Below, in pieces: positions 53,291 through 55,876 of a stretch of DNA of 55,876 nt (position 1 is its first letter; each line of letters starts with the position of its first letter). A model generated the notes under the pieces. It was given only the letters and a program-made list of their open reading frames with translations, was not told the origin of the DNA and made no database searches. The position numbers and the translations under genes are program-made. The stretch is from Haliscomenobacter sp. (lineage in GTDB: Bacteria > Bacteroidota > Bacteroidia > Chitinophagales > Saprospiraceae), in NCBI RefSeq assembly GCF_016718685.1, contig NZ_JADKCX010000044.1:1-55876 (forward strand). The letters run 5' to 3'.

Positions 53291-53366
53291 GCGGATGTAG
53301 CTCAGTTGGTAGAGCGCAACCTTGCCAAGGTTGAGGTCGCAGGTTCGAATCTTGTTATCCGCTCCA
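53291..53366 (+). tRNA. tRNA-Gly (anticodon GCC), CCA encoded
   Basis: Acceptor arms GCGGATG / TATCCGC pair (with one G-U), D-arm GCTCAGTTGGTAGAGC, anticodon stem CAACC/GGTTG with loop TTGCCAA (GCC, Gly), T-arm GCAGG-TTCGAAT-CTTGT (two wobble pairs), discriminator T and encoded CCA at 53364-53366, unlike the other two tRNA genes. Confidence 0.93.
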
Positions 53367-53367
53367 T

Positions 53368-53407
53368 ACGGAAGTTAGAAATTGAGTTTTCTGGCTTCCG
53401 TTTTTTT
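53368..53407 (+). terminator. Terminator downstream of tRNA-Gly
   Basis: ACGGAAG (53368-53374) pairs with CTTCCGT (53395-53401), with an inner AGAAA/TTTCT pairing, followed by seven T residues. Confidence 0.85.
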
Positions 53408-53519
53408 GTTTTGATTTACGTGTAATCAATACTGAAATTTAAGTATACGCTTAATTTGGGGCTTCCGGTTTCTTCTTCCTACATTTGTTGAGCATCAACC
53501 GCCTACAACACGCCACATC

Positions 53520-55866
53520 ATGAGAGCAACGATCCTTTTCCTCTTCCTGAGCATTCAGTTATTTGCCCAAAAAACAAATGTCCTCCCCCGCAGCACCCCT
53601 GAAGCCGAAGGCGTTTCGTCCCAGGGCATCCTCGATTTTTTGGACGCTGCTGCGAAAAGCAACCATGAGTTCCACAGCATCATGATCCTGCGCCACGGCA
53701 AAGTCATCGCCGAGGGCTGGTGGAATCCATACCGCCGCGACCTCAAACACACCATGTATTCGGTCAGCAAAAGTTTTACGGCTACGGCGGTGGGTTTTGC
53801 GGTAGCCGAAAAACGGCTCACGGTCAACGATAAAGTCATTTCTTTTTTTCCGGATGATTTACCCGCCAATGTCAGCCCCAATCTGGCTGAGTTGCGCATC
53901 AAAGACTTGTTGAGCATGAGTGTGGGCCATCAAAGAGACCCCACCGGACCCGTCGTGGTGGAAAAAAACTGGGTGGAGGCTTTTTTACAAATGCCCATCC
54001 CGCATCAGCCCGGCACCAAGTTTGTGTACAACTCGGCGGCGACCTTTATGCTTTCGGCGATTGTACAAAAAGTCACCGGCCAAAAAATCATGGATTACCT
54101 GAAACCCCGCCTCTTTGACCCACTGGGCATCGAGGGCATCGATTGGGAAGTCAATCCGCAGGGCATCAATGTGGGAGGCTGGGGCTTGCGGCTCAAAACC
54201 GAAGACATGGCCAGGTTCGGCCAGTTGTTCCTGCAAAAAGGCATGTGGCAAGGCAAACAAATTTTGCCCGCCGCCTGGGTAGAAGAAGCCTCTACCATGA
54301 AAATCATGCAAGACCCCTCGGCGCCACAAACCCGCAAAGACTCCAGCGATTGGCTACAGGGTTATGGCTACCAAATGTGGCGCAGTCGGCACAATTCCTA
54401 CCGAGGTGATGGCGCCAATGGCCAATTTATCCTGGTGCTACCCGAACAGGACGCGGTGATCATTACGACCGCTGAGGCACCCGACATGCAGGGAGAACTC
54501 AATTTGATCTGGGAGCACCTGTTGCCCGCTTTTCAAGCCAAAAACTCCCCTCCGAGCCCAAAAGCGGGCGAACCTGGGTTTAAAACTTTCCAAAGTGGCC
54601 TTGCTACTCCCCGCCAAAAATACCATTCCAGCACGACAAGCTACGCTGGATGGCCGCACTTTTGGGGTCATTACGGCGGAAAAAACCCTGGAACGGGTGC
54701 GTTTTGACTTCATCAAAGACGTATGTTACCTGACGCTGCATACCGATTCCACGGAACACCGCATCCCTTTCGGCTATGGCAAATGGGAAATGAGTACCAC
54801 CAGCAAAATGGGTCCTTATCTCGTAGCCGGGGCGCAATCGAACCGGGTAAGCATTGGTCCTTTCAAAGTGGCGGGCGCGTACACCTGGAAAGACGAAAAA
54901 ACTCTGGAATTGACCCTGCGTTACATCGAAAGTCCGCATACCGAAACCATAGTGTGCAGCTTTGACGGCGATTACATTTCGCTGGATTTTCAACATCTCC
55001 TCAACCGCAACAGCAAAAGGGCCATCATCAAAGGAGTATTGAGCCCCAATCTCAACAACCCACCCCGTCTGATCATTCGCGGCGACGATATGGGCTATTC
55101 GCATTCAGGTAACGAGGCTTTGATTAAAAGTTACCGGGAAGGCATCGAAACCTCGATCGAAGTGATTGTGCCTTCCCCCTGGTTTCCCGAAGCGGTAAAA
55201 ATGCTGGCGCAAAATCCAGGTGTCGATGTAGGCCTGCACTTTGCCATCACCAGCGAATGGGACAACATCAAGTGGCGGCCCCTAACCGACTGCCCCAGCA
55301 TCCGCAACGCCGACGGGTATTTTTACCCGATGATTTACCCCAATAGCCACTATCCCAATCAATCGGTGATGACCAATGCCTGGAAGATTGAGGACATCGA
55401 AAAGGAACTCCGGGCACAACTTGACCTGGCCTTGAAATACATACCCCGCCTCAGCCACGTTTCAGGCCACATGAACAGCACCGCTTTTGCGCCCGAAGTA
55501 AAAGCCATGGCCCGCAAAGTGGCTGCCGAATACAAAATCCCAATGGTGGACGTGGATTCCGCCAATGATTTTAAGATCAGCTACACGGGTTACGATTCCA
55601 GAAACAAAACCACCGAGGAAAGAATCCAGGGATTCATTGACATGCTGGACAAATTGGAGACGGGCAAAACCTACGTTTTTGTTGAACATCCAGGCCTCGA
55701 CAATGCGGAGTTGCGCGCCATATCCCACATCGGTTACGAAGACGTAGCGGAGGGCCGCCAGGACGTGACCACCATTTTTACCAGCGAAAAAGTGAAAGAA
55801 GCACTCGTGCGGAAGGGGATAAAACTGGTGAGTTATCGCGAGGTAATCAAGGAGATGAAGCAATGA
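53520..55866 (+). CDS. Serine hydrolase (beta-lactamase-like) fused to a ChbG/YdjC-type deacetylase (frameshifted)
   Basis: About 780 residues in two frames. Signal peptide (MRATILFLFLSIQLFAQ), then a class C beta-lactamase-like serine hydrolase: Ser81-x-x-Lys84 (SVSK), Tyr in FVYNSAATF, and GGWGLRLKTEDMARFG. A beta-rich tail (to about 55020) continues in the second frame. Directly after IIKGVLSPNLNNPP comes a ChbG/YdjC domain: metal-site Asp pair in IIRGDDMGYSHSGNEAL, GLHFAI, and the HVSGHMNS His pair, ending KEMKQ. The break lies in about 54545-54590. The combination suggests a periplasmic enzyme that both hydrolyses an ester or amide and removes acetyl groups from oligosaccharides; the fusion could also come from loss of a stop codon. 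Confidence 0.8.
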
Positions 55867-55876
55867 AATTACTCGG
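55863..55876 (+). CDS. Start of a following gene (only 4 codons in window)
   Basis: The ATG at 55863 overlaps the stop codon of the fused hydrolase gene (ATGA) and opens MKLL. The reading continues beyond the window, so nothing can be said about the product. The overlap suggests it is coupled to the fused hydrolase gene. Confidence 0.35.

Overview
The window looks like a chromosome segment of a Bacteroidota bacterium, most likely a filamentous or aquatic Saprospiria relative (Haliscomenobacter-like). This is inferred from protein families (SusD remnant, DUF6089 and DUF4345 proteins, CHAT/ECF modules, A2M with a plug-like insert), from the absence of Shine-Dalgarno sequences, and from promoters of the TTG-N19..21-TAnnTTTG type. 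No phage, IS element, plasmid gene or CRISPR array was found.

Layout. 1-4.4 kb: an NTF2-like gene divergent from an hxlR/DUF4345 pair, an xre/DUF2975 pair, an exported aspartyl protease and gene remnants. 4.4-16.4 kb (minus strand): a decayed ABC permease, katG, pnuC, a giant alpha-2-macroglobulin protein and a HAD phosphatase. 16.4-28.3 kb: housekeeping and envelope genes (PspC, EVE, MscS, ZIP, LytS-type kinase, rmuC, proC, MarR/YceI, NDH-2, ABC exporter, outer-membrane barrel). 28.4-33.7 kb: ppk1, btaA-like and btaB-like genes and a TPR gene on the plus strand, pointing to phosphorus economy (polyphosphate plus betaine lipid). 33.9-37.8 kb: a Cys-rich MarR protein, a prohibitin, an XRE/membrane-protein operon and a candidate small RNA. 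37.85-38.9 kb: a tRNA-Val / four-helix-bundle (IVS-type) protein / tRNA-Pro unit with large inverted repeats, its own promoter and terminator. 39-42.6 kb: a patatin-like lipase, a 24-residue Cys-rich peptide gene and a SusD remnant. 42.6-50.5 kb: a MoxR/VWA pair, a Uma2 nuclease and an ECF sigma / membrane partner / TPR-CHAT protease module. 50.7-55.9 kb: a Tat-exported aminotransferase, an AEC permease, tRNA-Gly and a serine hydrolase fused to a ChbG-type deacetylase.

Two window-wide patterns stand out. First, about ten intergenic gaps hold long imperfect hairpins whose arms are tandem 7-9-nt units (GGTTCGAG, GTTGAGGA, GCACAAAG, GGTTTTAG classes). The sequences are unrelated but the architecture is the same, and several fill the gap from a stop codon to within 5-7 nt of the next start codon. 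Second, at least ten conserved genes are broken by one-base indels, many in short homopolymers. These are either uncorrected sequencing errors or widespread decay. I annotate such genes over their full span and name the break point.

All functions are inferred from motifs read by eye; no database search was run.
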